Made by a program: the position numbers and the translations under genes. From Rhodanobacter panaciterrae (GTDB taxonomy: Bacteria > Pseudomonadota > Gammaproteobacteria > Xanthomonadales > Rhodanobacteraceae): DNA of 64,000 bases. Positions 52,358 to 61,571 of this stretch are shown here, piece after piece; position 1 is the first letter of the stretch, and each line of letters starts with the position of its first letter. The notes beneath the pieces were generated by a model. It was given only the letters and a program-made list of their open reading frames with translations. It did no database searches and was not told the origin of the DNA. Location of the stretch: positions 620,001 through 684,000 of the forward strand of contig NZ_BMXT01000001.1 of NCBI RefSeq assembly GCF_014651895.1, read 5' to 3'.

Positions 52358-54451
52358 TCACTGGCAGAACCTGTCGAGCAGGCCTTGCTGCGCGCTGTAG
52401 GGTGGATTCTCGCCCGGCTCCGCGCGCGCATAACGGCCGTCACTGCCGAGCAGCCACGCCTGGGTGTTGTCGGCCAGCCCGTTGGCCAGGGTTTCCTCGA
52501 ACACCCGCGCTGCGAGTTCCGGATCGAGGATCGGGAAGGCCACCTCGATCCGTCGCATCAGGTTGCGCTCCATCCAGTCGGCGCTGGCGCAATACAGCTC
52601 CGGATCGCCGTCGTTGGCGAACCAGTACACCCGGCTGTGTTCGAGAAAGCGGCCCACGATCGAGCGCACGCGGATGCGTTCGGAAATGCCGGGCAGGCCC
52701 GGGCGCAACGTGCAGGCACCGCGCACGATCAGGTCGATCTCCACACCAGCCTGCGAGGCGCGGTACAGCGCTTCGATCACGTGAGCCTCGTTCAAGGCAT
52801 TGAGCTTGGCCACGATGCGTGCGGGCCGGCCGGCTTGGGCGTGCGCGGTCTCACGCTCGATCTTGGCAAGCACGCTCGGGTACAGCGTGAACGGCGAATG
52901 CAGCAACCGCTTCAGCTCGATCATCGGGCCCAGTCCGGACAATTGCTGGAACACCTTGTGCAGGTCCTCGCCGATCTCGGGATTCGCCGTCATCAGACCG
53001 ATGTCGGTATACATGCGGCTGTTGGCCTGGTGGTAATTGCCGGTGGACAGATGCACATAGCGGCGCAGCGTGTCGCCTTCGCGCCGCACGATCAGCATCA
53101 TCTTGGCGTGGGTCTTGTAACCGACCACGCCGTAGACCACCTGCACGCCGGCTTCCTGCAACCGCGTGGCGAGGCGGATATTGGCCTCCTCGTCGAAACG
53201 CGCACGCAATTCGATCACCACGGTGACGTCCTTGCCGTTGCGCGCAGCCTCCACCAGCAAACCAACCAGCGGAGTGTCCTCACCCGCGCGGTACAGTGTC
53301 TGCTTGATCGCCAGCACCTGCGGGTCGGCGGTGGCTTGGCGCAGCAGGTCGATCACCGCGGCGAAGCTCTGGTACGGGTGATGCAGCAGCACGTCGCGCT
53401 GGCCGATCAGGTCGAACTTGTTGCGGGCGCTTTCCAGCGCTGGCGGCAACTGCGAATTGAAACGCGGGAATTTCAGTTCCGGCCGATCCAGCCAGTCGTA
53501 AATCAGCCCTGCACGGATGATGTTGACCGGACCGTCGCAGCGATACACGTCGGTTTCTTCCAGCTGGAAGTTCTCGATCAGCATCGTGGTGATCGCCTTC
53601 GGGCAATCGTTGGCGATTTCCAGTCGCACCGGACGCGCGTAGCCGCGGCCGATCAGTTCCTCGCTGAGCGCGAGCGCGAGGTTTTCCACCTCGGCTTCCT
53701 CGACGATCAGTTCGCTGTTGCGGGTGACCCGGAACTGGTACGAACCGACCACCTTGAGGCCGGGAAACATCAGGTCGACGAACGCCTGCAGCAGTTCGGC
53801 CAGGAACACGAAATGCTCGCCCGGACCGCTGACCTCGGCCGGCACGCGGATGATTCGTGGCAGCGAACGCGGCGCGCGCACCAGCGCCATGTGCCCTTCG
53901 TGCCCGAACGCGTCGCGACCTTTCAGCACGACGGCGATGTTCAGCGTCTTGTTGAGGATGCGCGGAAACGGATGTGCCGGGTCCAGCCCCAACGGCGACA
54001 GTACCGGCAGCACTTCATGCTCGAAATAGCCCTGCAGCCAGCGCCGCTGGCGCGGAGTCCAGTGCTTGCGTGTGAGGATGTGAACCTGCTCGGCATCGAG
54101 CTGCGGGCTGATCTGCTCCTGCCATGCGGCGTACTGCTCGGCGACCAGGTCCAGCACGCGGCTGCGGATCCGTGCCAGCAACTCGCCGGAGGGAATGCCG
54201 TCCGGTCCCGGCGCGGCCGAGCCGTAGGCGTGGTGATGCTTGAGCATCGCCACCCGCACCTCGAAGAATTCATCGAGGTTGTTGGCGACGATGCTGAGGT
54301 AGCGCAGCCGTTCCAGCAGTGGCACGGCAGGGTCGCGCGCCATCGCCAGCACACGGAAGTTGAATTCCAGCGCGGCCAGCTCGCGGCTGAGATAAAGGCC
54401 GGGAGCGGTCAGATCGGGTTCGCTGGGAAGGGCAGGCGAGGGATGATGCAT
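52358..54451 (-). CDS. ppk: Polyphosphate kinase 1
   Basis: Predicted 697 residues. N-terminal domain LSRELAALEFNFRVLAMA, then catalytic phospho-His segments (KTHAKMMLIVRREG) and HLSTGNYHQANSRMYTDIGL. PPK1 makes polyphosphate from ATP. Located between phoR and ppx, a Xanthomonadales arrangement joining phosphate sensing with polyphosphate storage. Confidence 0.96.
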   Translation of the reverse strand: MHHPSPALPSEPDLTAPGLYLSRELAALEFNFRVLAMARDPAVPLLERLRYLSIVANNLDEFFEVRVAMLKHHHAYGSAAPGPDGIPSGELLARIRSRVLDLVAEQYAAWQEQISPQLDAEQVHILTRKHWTPRQRRWLQGYFEHEVLPVLSPLGLDPAHPFPRILNKTLNIAVVLKGRDAFGHEGHMALVRAPRSLPRIIRVPAEVSGPGEHFVFLAELLQAFVDLMFPGLKVVGSYQFRVTRNSELIVEEAEVENLALALSEELIGRGYARPVRLEIANDCPKAITTMLIENFQLEETDVYRCDGPVNIIRAGLIYDWLDRPELKFPRFNSQLPPALESARNKFDLIGQRDVLLHHPYQSFAAVIDLLRQATADPQVLAIKQTLYRAGEDTPLVGLLVEAARNGKDVTVVIELRARFDEEANIRLATRLQEAGVQVVYGVVGYKTHAKMMLIVRREGDTLRRYVHLSTGNYHQANSRMYTDIGLMTANPEIGEDLHKVFQQLSGLGPMIELKRLLHSPFTLYPSVLAKIERETAHAQAGRPARIVAKLNALNEAHVIEALYRASQAGVEIDLIVRGACTLRPGLPGISERIRVRSIVGRFLEHSRVYWFANDGDPELYCASADWMERNLMRRIEVAFPILDPELAARVFEETLANGLADNTQAWLLGSDGRYARAEPGENPPYSAQQGLLDRFCQ

Positions 54452-54499
54452 GCTGCATTCTGGCCCATGGAGCGGGCCAAGGAAACGCCGACGCGGGCC

Positions 54500-55768
54500 T
54501 CAACCTTCGTCGCTGCCACCGGCAGTCAGCAAGCGTGCATGACCGAAGTGGCAGGCGAAGGTGGAGCCGACGCCCGGCGCACTCTCGATCTGCAACTGCG
54601 CCTGATGCAGGTTCAGCACGTGCTTGACGATCGACAGGCCCAGCCCGGTGCCGCCACTGTCGCGCGAACGGCTGGAGGAAATTCGATAGAAACGTTCGGT
54701 GAGTCGGGCCAGGTGCGTGGCCGGAATGCCGAAACCGGTATCGCTGACCGAATACACCGCGCCGTCGGCTTCGCGCTGCCAGCGGATCGTGATGCTGCCG
54801 CCGGCCGGCGTGTAGCGCACCGCGTTGCTGACCAGGTTCGACAGCGCGCTGTGCAGATCTTTCGGCGAGCCGAGCAGGTCTGCCTCGGCGGTGGACTCGA
54901 GCAGGATCCGGTGACGGCCCTGACTGAGTGCCTCGGCTTCCTTGCGCACGGTCGCCAGCAGCGACGCCATCGGCACCCGTTCGTCGGCAACCTGATGCTG
55001 GGTTTCCAGCCGCGACAGGGTCAGCAGATCCTCGACGATCTGGCCCATCCGTTTCGACTGCGCGCGCATCTCGCTCAGCACCGGTGCCAGTTCGGGCACA
55101 TCCTCTGGATCGATCAGTTCGAGATAACCGTGGATTACGGTCAGCGGCGTGCGCAATTCGTGCGAGACATTCGCCACGAAGTCGCGGCGGATCTGTTCGA
55201 GCCGGTTCAGATGGCTGATGTCACGCGCCAGCAGCAACTGCTCGTGGTCGCCGAACGGCAGCATGCTGACATTGAGCTGGCTGTCCGCCTGTCCGGGTGC
55301 GGTTGCATCGTTGAGCGGCTCGTGCGCACCATCGCGCAACCATGGGGCCAGTTCCGAGCCAGCCATCCGTTGCTGCAGCAGCACCCCGCGATCCTGTGGC
55401 CGGCGCAGTCCCAACAGGGCTTCGGCGGCGTGGTTGAACCAGCGTATCTGTTGCTGCTGATCGATCAGCACCACCGCATCCGGCAATTGGCTGGCGGCAT
55501 TGCGCAGATCGCGCAGGTTGGAGGCGATGCGACGGGAACGCGTCATGAAACGGTCATGCTGGAGAGGGCTGACGGCAGCCGGTGTGGTCATCATGAGCTG
55601 CGTTTGATGACGGATCCGAGTCAGCAGCAAGACGACTTCGGCCAGCGCGACCAGCGCAACGCCGGTCGCGACATGGCCGCCGACAAACCAGCCCAGCGCG
55701 GCGCCGACGAGCAGGGCGGCTGCGAGAGCAGCAGGCAATTTCCAGGGCGGCGTTGCGGGCTGGATCAT
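54500..55768 (-). CDS. phoR: Phosphate regulon sensor kinase PhoR
   Basis: Predicted 422 residues. Two N-terminal membrane helices (about 10-50), a PAS-like domain (AVVLIDQQQQIRWFNHAAEALLG), phospho-His in FVANVSHELRTPLTVI (about residue 205), and N/G boxes (LVSNAVRYTPAGG, GGTGLGLSIVKH). PhoR phosphorylates PhoB at low phosphate. 79 nt downstream of phoB, and upstream of ppk. Confidence 0.93.
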   Translation of the reverse strand: MIQPATPPWKLPAALAAALLVGAALGWFVGGHVATGVALVALAEVVLLLTRIRHQTQLMMTTPAAVSPLQHDRFMTRSRRIASNLRDLRNAASQLPDAVVLIDQQQQIRWFNHAAEALLGLRRPQDRGVLLQQRMAGSELAPWLRDGAHEPLNDATAPGQADSQLNVSMLPFGDHEQLLLARDISHLNRLEQIRRDFVANVSHELRTPLTVIHGYLELIDPEDVPELAPVLSEMRAQSKRMGQIVEDLLTLSRLETQHQVADERVPMASLLATVRKEAEALSQGRHRILLESTAEADLLGSPKDLHSALSNLVSNAVRYTPAGGSITIRWQREADGAVYSVSDTGFGIPATHLARLTERFYRISSSRSRDSGGTGLGLSIVKHVLNLHQAQLQIESAPGVGSTFACHFGHARLLTAGGSDEG

Positions 55769-55847
55769 TCAGGGGTGGCGCGGCGGCGCTTGGGGGCAAG
55801 CTGCCAGCATCGGCAAAAGCTGGCGCCGCCGCAAGCGCGAGGCCGGC

Positions 55848-56537
55848 TCAAACGCTGATCGAGAAGCGGTAACCGGTGCCGCGCACGGTCTGCACCAGGT
55901 CGTCGAGCTTCCACGGTTCCAGCGTCTTGCGCAGGCGCCGGATGTGCACGTCGACGGTGCGCTCTTCCACGTACACGCTGCCGCCCCAGACATGGTCGAG
56001 CAGTTGCGTGCGCGAATAGACGCGCTCGGCATGGGTCATGAAGAAATACAGCAGGCGGTACTCGGTCGGCCCGATCGGCACCGGATCGTCGCCGGCGAAC
56101 ACGCGGTGCGCCGGGCCGTCGATGCGCAAGCCACCGGCCTCGACCATGCCGGAGCCGTCGTCGCCATGACTGCGTCGCAGCACCGCCTTGATCCGTGCGA
56201 TCAACTCGCGGGTCGAGAAGGGTTTGACCACGTAATCGTCGACACCGGCTTCCAGCCCGTTGACGCGGTCCATTTCTTCGCCCCGCGCGGTCAGCATGAT
56301 GATCGGGATTTCGCGGCTGAGCTCTTCCTTGCGCAAGCGTCGGGCCAGCTCCAGCCCGCTGGTGCCGGGCAGCATCCAGTCGAGCAGGATCAGGTCGGGC
56401 ACCTGCTCGGCGATCGCCAGCTGGGCGGCGCGCGCATCAGCCGCCTGCATCGCGTCCATGCCGGCTTTGCGCAGGGCAAAGGCGATCATTTCGCGAATCG
56501 ATGTCTCGTCTTCAACGATCAGGATGCGTTTGTGCAC
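55848..56537 (-). CDS. phoB: Phosphate response regulator PhoB
   Basis: Predicted 229 residues. Receiver ([58 protein letters not shown]) and OmpR-type winged helix ([30 protein letters not shown]). PhoB turns on phosphate-scavenging genes. Start GTG at 56537 gives the usual N-terminus; longer frames are rejected. First gene of the phoB-phoR-ppk-ppx set. Confidence 0.94.
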   Translation of the reverse strand: MHKRILIVEDETSIREMIAFALRKAGMDAMQAADARAAQLAIAEQVPDLILLDWMLPGTSGLELARRLRKEELSREIPIIMLTARGEEMDRVNGLEAGVDDYVVKPFSTRELIARIKAVLRRSHGDDGSGMVEAGGLRIDGPAHRVFAGDDPVPIGPTEYRLLYFFMTHAERVYSRTQLLDHVWGGSVYVEERTVDVHIRRLRKTLEPWKLDDLVQTVRGTGYRFSISV

Positions 56538-56628
56538 GCCGTGGTCTGCCGGTGGCTTATGACGGGGATATTGCAACGGATGAATGTTACGCGTCCATGA
56601 CACCGGGCAGGTGTGGCGGGCTCGATGT

Positions 56629-58356
56629 TCACCCGTGCGGCTGGCTGGCGTCGAAGGGCGTCGTGCCGGAGCCCGTGTCGGCCGGGCCGGCACTGATGCC
56701 GAAGCATAGCCGTCCGCTGCAACTGTCGTGCGACTGCAGCTGCTGCTTGCCGTCGGGGTTGTCGTCGGTCTGGATCTTGCGTTTGTGCAGTTCCAGCACC
56801 AGCGGGGTCAGTTCGGCGATGCGCGCCTGGATGCGCACACGTGCGTAGTAATCCAGGTCGTTGCGCTTGAGCAGGCGTTTGAGTTGCTCCATCGCGTCGA
56901 ACGGACGGCCGGAGTAGTAGCTGGCATCGGCGAAAGCTTCGCCGGCACGCACGCTGTCGCCGGCCTTGTCGTTGGCGCGGGCGTAGGTGCTGTAGATCGC
57001 GGGTTCGCTGGCATTGTCCAGCAGCGGCCGCAACAGGTTCGTGGCGAGACGCGCCTGCTCCTTGTCGCCGTCGGCGGTAAGTGCCTGGGCGTAGGCAAGC
57101 GCCACGGCACGGTTGCGCGGCGACTGCGTATTCAGTGCGCTGTAGAGGGCCAGCGCGGCAGCCCGTTGCCCGGCTTGCAGGCGGGCGTCGGCCAGCGCCA
57201 GTTTCAGGATCAGGTTGTCCGGCGTGGATTGCAGCAACGGCTGCAACTGCTCGATCGCCTGTGCGCCACGACCGCTGCGGATGAGCGCCAGCGCATAGCC
57301 GTAGTGGTTCGCTGGCGTGTCGAAGCCACGCTGATGTTGCAGGCTGGAGCCGTAGTAGATGGCCAGCTTGGGGGCATCACCTGCCAGCACGCGCACGCGT
57401 TCGCGCATCAGCGCATAGGTGTTCAGGTTGCCGCTCTTCGGTGTCGTTACCAGCACCGTGGGGTCTTTCACGAACAGCATCGGTGCCGTGCTCTTTTCCC
57501 ATTGCAGCTTGTCCATGCCGGAGCCGGACGGGCGCAGCTTCTGTGCAGCAATCAGCGCGCCGGCACGCGCCTTGGCGTCGCTGATCCGCATCGTCGTCAC
57601 CGGGTGGGTCTGCAGCAGGGCCGGTACGTCCTCGCCACCGGCGCCGGCGCTCATGGCGTCTTCCATGCGCTCGAAAAAGTTGGCCATCGCGTTGGGATCG
57701 TAGCCGGCATTGGCCAGCGTCTGGATGCCGACGCGGTCGGCTTCGACTTCGTCTTTCCGGGTGAAGTTGATCGACTTCTGTGCGAGCAGGCCCTGACCAC
57801 CGGCCAGCACCGCCATCGGCGCGTCGCCGCTGTGGCTGCCGGCACCGGCGGCGATCGCGCCAAGCAGGACCAAGGCCATCAGCGGTGCGTCCTTCCTGGA
57901 ATCCTCGAATGCACGCTGCAGGTGGTTCTGCGTGATATGGCCGATCTCGTGGGCGATCACGCCGGCCAGCTCGCTTTCGTTCTGGGTAATCGTCAGCAGC
58001 CCGGAATTCACCGCGATGTAGCCACCAGGTGCGGCAAACGCATTGATCTCCGGGTCCTTGACGATGAAGAACGCGTAGTGATCCTTCGGCTTGTCGCAGT
58101 TGGCGACTAGGCGGTAGCCGAGATCGTTGATGTAGTCGTCCAGCAGCGGATCGTCCACCACCATGTCCAGCGCGCGCATCTGGCGCAGCATCGAGGCGCC
58201 GTAATCCTGCGCTTCCTGCGGCGAGATCAGCGCGTTCGCCGAACTGCCCAGATCCGGCAGGCGCACGTCCTGCTGCGCACCGGCAGTACAGGACAGTGCG
58301 GCGCAGAGCAGGGCCGTCAGCAGGCGCGGGGCGGGTCGTCGTGGTGTCATGGTCAT
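56629..58356 (-). CDS. bepA: BepA-like periplasmic M48 metalloprotease with TPR repeats
   Basis: Predicted 575 residues: signal peptide (about 1-27), zinc site [12 protein letters not shown] (136-140), downstream Glu (DEVEADRVG), and TPR-like helices in the second half (about 350-520). BepA degrades stalled outer-membrane proteins and helps LptD assembly. It is longer than the E. coli protein; the last about 45 residues contain two Cys and are not recognised. Start ATG at 58356 or 58350. Divergent from grxC. Confidence 0.9.
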   Translation of the reverse strand: MTMTPRRPAPRLLTALLCAALSCTAGAQQDVRLPDLGSSANALISPQEAQDYGASMLRQMRALDMVVDDPLLDDYINDLGYRLVANCDKPKDHYAFFIVKDPEINAFAAPGGYIAVNSGLLTITQNESELAGVIAHEIGHITQNHLQRAFEDSRKDAPLMALVLLGAIAAGAGSHSGDAPMAVLAGGQGLLAQKSINFTRKDEVEADRVGIQTLANAGYDPNAMANFFERMEDAMSAGAGGEDVPALLQTHPVTTMRISDAKARAGALIAAQKLRPSGSGMDKLQWEKSTAPMLFVKDPTVLVTTPKSGNLNTYALMRERVRVLAGDAPKLAIYYGSSLQHQRGFDTPANHYGYALALIRSGRGAQAIEQLQPLLQSTPDNLILKLALADARLQAGQRAAALALYSALNTQSPRNRAVALAYAQALTADGDKEQARLATNLLRPLLDNASEPAIYSTYARANDKAGDSVRAGEAFADASYYSGRPFDAMEQLKRLLKRNDLDYYARVRIQARIAELTPLVLELHKRKIQTDDNPDGKQQLQSHDSCSGRLCFGISAGPADTGSGTTPFDASQPHG

Positions 58357-58481
58357 GGGTAAGCGACAATAGCACTGTGACCGTGCTTCGCCGCTTCTGT
58401 TCAGTGCGGCCGGGCCGCTTGAGCTGGTAGCGGTGCGGCCCCATTTGATGACGGTCTTTCCCCAAGTTGCGGAGTGTTGTG

Positions 58482-58745
58482 ATGTCCAAGATCGAGGTCT
58501 ATTCCACGGCAGTGTGTCCGTACTGCGTGGCGGCCAAGAACCTGCTCAAGTCGAAGGGACTGGAGTGGAGCGAGGTGCGCGTCGATACCGACCCGGCCCA
58601 GCGCGACGCGATGCTGGCGCGCAGTAACGGACATCGCACGGTGCCGCAGATCTTCATCAACGACCAGTTCGTGGGCGGCTACGACGAGCTGGTCGCGGCC
58701 GACCGCAGCGGCAAGTTGACGCAGTTGCTGGAGCAGGGCGCATGA
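58482..58745 (+). CDS. grxC: Glutaredoxin 3
   Basis: Predicted 87 residues. Active site CPYC (residues about 12-15), TVPQIFIN (cis-Pro) and GGYDEL are the glutaredoxin signatures. It reduces disulfides using glutathione. GGAG lies 9 nt before the ATG at 58482. Its stop overlaps the next start (ATGA), so the two genes are coupled. Confidence 0.95.
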   Translation: MSKIEVYSTAVCPYCVAAKNLLKSKGLEWSEVRVDTDPAQRDAMLARSNGHRTVPQIFINDQFVGGYDELVAADRSGKLTQLLEQGA

Positions 58746-59122
58746 GTGACAAGCTCGCCGAATTCACCGCGTTCCGCCAGCGCATGAACGAGCGCATCCT
58801 GGCCGAAGACAACCAGGTCGTGCGGCGCTTCTTCGCACTGGACACACAGACCTACAAGGCCGGCGCGCTCGATGTGAAGACCAAGGAGATGCTCGGTCTG
58901 GTCGCCTCGCTGGTACTGCGCTGCGACGACTGCATCAGCTACCACGTGGCGCAGTGCAAGGAAGCCGGTGTCGAGCGTGATGCGTTTTTCGAGGTGTTCA
59001 GCGTTGGATTGGTGGTGGGTGGTTCGATCGTGATCCCGCATCTGCGCCGGGCGGTGGACCTGCTCGACCAGCTCGAGTCGGGCGCTGCTGCCGATGCAGC
59101 GTGCTGCACCGATCACGCCTGA
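58742..59122 (+). CDS. AhpD/carboxymuconolactone decarboxylase-family protein
   Basis: Predicted 126 residues, helical, with the AhpD-like redox motif CDDCISYH (about residues 61-68). Proteins of this family reduce peroxides via the CxxC pair or act as decarboxylases. The overlap with grxC (ATGA) suggests that glutaredoxin may recycle its disulfide (inference). The C-terminal CCTDHA adds two more Cys. Confidence 0.82.
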   Translation: MSDKLAEFTAFRQRMNERILAEDNQVVRRFFALDTQTYKAGALDVKTKEMLGLVASLVLRCDDCISYHVAQCKEAGVERDAFFEVFSVGLVVGGSIVIPHLRRAVDLLDQLESGAAADAACCTDHA

Positions 59123-59293
59123 GCACGCTAGGCTGCGGCTTTTTGCAATGCTGCGTGCGAGTATTTGCAACGCCTTACGCGGCCTTCGCCCTGTTCGCGT
59201 GGCGCTGCATCGGGGATAATTGACCGGTTTCAGCATGTGCCCGTTGTTCCCCCGCACGTGCTGCTCGTCAGTTTCCGTTATCAGGAGTTCCCC

Positions 59294-60307
59294 ATGAGCA
59301 AGACAATTGCCGTGATCCCCGGCGATGGCATCGGCCCGGAGATCATGTCGGCCACGCTGCGCGTGCTTGACGCGCTGGATTGCGGTCTCAATTACGAGTT
59401 TGTCGACGCCGGCATGGTTGCGCTGGACAAGCACGGCGAGCTGCTGCCACAGGCCACGCTGGACAAGATCGCCGAGCGCAAAGTGGCGCTGAAAGGCCCG
59501 CTTACCACGCCGATCGGCGGTGGTTTCACCTCGATCAACGTGACCCTGCGCCGGCACTTCGACCTGTACGCGAACGTGCGCCCAGCGGTCAGCTTTCCGG
59601 GCACCAAGTCGCGTTACCAGAACATCGACATCATCACGGTGCGCGAGAACACTGAGGGCGCCTACCTGTCCGAGGGACAGACGCTGTCCGAGGATGGCGA
59701 GACCGCGATCTCGATGATCCGCAACACCCGCACGGGCAGCAGCCGTATCGTGCGTTACGCGTTCGAGCTGGCGGTGAAGAAGGGCCGCAAGAAGATCACC
59801 GCCGTGCACAAGGCGAACATCCTGAAGACCAGCTCCGGACTGTTCCTCAACGTGGCGCGCGAGATCGCCAAGGAATATCCGCAGATCGAGTTCAACGAGA
59901 TGATCGTGGACAACACCTGCATGCAGCTGGTGATGAAGCCCGAGCAGTTCGACGTGATCGTCACCACCAACCTGTTCGGCGACATCCTGTCCGACCTGTG
60001 TGCGGGTCTCGTCGGTGGCCTGGGTCTGGCGCCGGGTGACAACATCGGCACCAACGCGGCGATCTTCGAGGCGGTGCATGGCTCGGCACCGGATATCGCC
60101 GGCAAGGGCATTGCGAACCCGTGCGCGCTGCTGCTGGCCGCCGCCGACATGCTCGACTATCTGGACATGGTGGCCAAGGGCGACCAGCTGCGCCAGGCGA
60201 TCCGCGCCACGGTGGAACTGGACCATGCGCAGGTCACACCGGATCTCGGCGGCAAGGGCAGCACCGACAGCTTTGCCGACGCGATCGTCAAGCGCATCAA
60301 GGGCTGA
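59294..60307 (+). CDS. NAD-dependent isocitrate dehydrogenase
   Basis: Predicted 337 residues of the isocitrate/isopropylmalate dehydrogenase family. Signatures: IPGDGIGPEIM, NVTLRRHFDLYANVRP (substrate Arg residues), RENTEGAYL and TNLFGDILSDL. The short length and sequence match the NAD-using type common in Xanthomonadales, feeding the TCA cycle. AGGAG lies before the ATG at 59294. A terminator follows. Confidence 0.9.
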   Translation: MSKTIAVIPGDGIGPEIMSATLRVLDALDCGLNYEFVDAGMVALDKHGELLPQATLDKIAERKVALKGPLTTPIGGGFTSINVTLRRHFDLYANVRPAVSFPGTKSRYQNIDIITVRENTEGAYLSEGQTLSEDGETAISMIRNTRTGSSRIVRYAFELAVKKGRKKITAVHKANILKTSSGLFLNVAREIAKEYPQIEFNEMIVDNTCMQLVMKPEQFDVIVTTNLFGDILSDLCAGLVGGLGLAPGDNIGTNAAIFEAVHGSAPDIAGKGIANPCALLLAAADMLDYLDMVAKGDQLRQAIRATVELDHAQVTPDLGGKGSTDSFADAIVKRIKG

Positions 60308-60329
60308 GCCGGTTCACGGCTCGTCACGA

Positions 60330-60357
60330 AAGCCGCGGTCCTTCCGCGGCTTTTTTG
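60330..60357 (+). terminator. Intrinsic terminator of isocitrate dehydrogenase
   Basis: Stem AAGCCGCGG / CCGCGGCTT (9 bp) with loop TCCTT, followed by a T-tract. It lies 22 nt after the stop codon. Confidence 0.9.
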
Positions 60358-60422
60358 TTGGATCAACCTTGGCCGAGCAGCTAGGCTCCCGGCCAGGATT
60401 GTGCGACCGCCGGAACTCGTCG

Positions 60423-61571
60423 ATGCCATCACATGCCGTCCCCAGCAGTGCCTACGCGTTGTGGGCATTCATCTACATCGCCGCCGCGGTGCAGGCGGCA
60501 TTGCTGGCGTTGGCACTATGGCGACGAGCAGTCAATCCCGAGGCGAACCGGGTGCTGGCGGTCTGGGTCGCGCTGACCGGCGTGGACTTGCTGGTCAAGG
60601 CGGTGTACTGGAATTCGCTGTCGCCGGAGTGGTTCAGGGCGTACCGCTTCGTCGCGCTGTTTCCGTTTCTCTACGGCAGCCTGTTCTACCTCTACGTGCG
60701 AGCGCTGATCGAGGCGCGCGGTTTTCGCCTGCGCGATGGCGTGCACCTGCTCGGTTTCGGCGTGATGCTGGCACTGAACGCGCATGTGCTGATGTTGAGC
60801 GAGCCGCAGATGCAGGCGCTGTCCGCGCGTTGGGTAGCGGGCGAAAAAACCATCGGTTCGTGGTTCGACCTTCCCTTGTTCGTCTACAGCCTGTCGTACG
60901 TGGCGGCTGCGCTGATGCGCGTGCATCGTTATCGTCGCCGCTTGCGCGAGCGGCGCTCGGATGCCGACCGTATGTCGCTGCGCTGGATCGACGTGATGGC
61001 CGCTTGCCAGGTCATCATCTGGATCATTGCCACGACCCAGTGGCTGGCGACGGTACCGGGGATCGACTACCGCCTGCTGTTCGGCGCGGTTGCCGCATGG
61101 GTCTGCGTGATGGGCTGGCTCAGCCTGAACCAGTCGCCGGTGGCGAGCGAACCGGTAGCGGTCGCCGAAGAAGATGCCACGTCTGGCGCAGGAGATTCCG
61201 ACGATGCGCGCTTCCCTGCCGTGGAGGCGCGCCTGTCGCAGCTGATGCGCGGTGACGATGCGCTTTATCGTGAACCGGCGCTCACCATCGGACAGGTGGC
61301 CAAGCGCAGCGGCTATCCAGAGTACCTGGTATCGGCGGTGATCAATCGGCGCTTCGGCGGCACGTTCTGGGATTACATCAACCGGTTGCGCGTCGAGGCC
61401 GTGCGCGTGCGGCTGGCCGATCGACAGGACGCGCGCACCATCCTCGATATCGCCTACGACTGCGGCTTCACCTCCAAGTCCACCTTCAACGCCGCCTTCA
61501 AGCGGCAGATCGGCGAGACACCGAGCGGCTACCGCAAGATGGCGGCGACGGAGGGCCGCGCCGGCGCCTGA
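60423..61571 (+). CDS. Membrane-bound AraC-family regulator
   Basis: Predicted 382 residues. About seven hydrophobic helices (residues about 8-240) form a membrane N-terminus, then a C-terminal AraC HTH pair (TIGQVAKRSGYPEYLVSAV and DIAYDCGFTSKSTFNAAFKRQIGETPSGYR). Such membrane AraC proteins sense signals directly at the membrane. The target is unknown; the 3' end overlaps the serine-hydrolase gene by 43 bp, convergent. Confidence 0.83.
   Translation: MPSHAVPSSAYALWAFIYIAAAVQAALLALALWRRAVNPEANRVLAVWVALTGVDLLVKAVYWNSLSPEWFRAYRFVALFPFLYGSLFYLYVRALIEARGFRLRDGVHLLGFGVMLALNAHVLMLSEPQMQALSARWVAGEKTIGSWFDLPLFVYSLSYVAAALMRVHRYRRRLRERRSDADRMSLRWIDVMAACQVIIWIIATTQWLATVPGIDYRLLFGAVAAWVCVMGWLSLNQSPVASEPVAVAEEDATSGAGDSDDARFPAVEARLSQLMRGDDALYREPALTIGQVAKRSGYPEYLVSAVINRRFGGTFWDYINRLRVEAVRVRLADRQDARTILDIAYDCGFTSKSTFNAAFKRQIGETPSGYRKMAATEGRAGA

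Noticed and set aside
52385..55858. 1157-residue open frame on the plus strand
   Set aside because: It is antisense to ppk and phoR and arises from high GC; no domain is recognisable.
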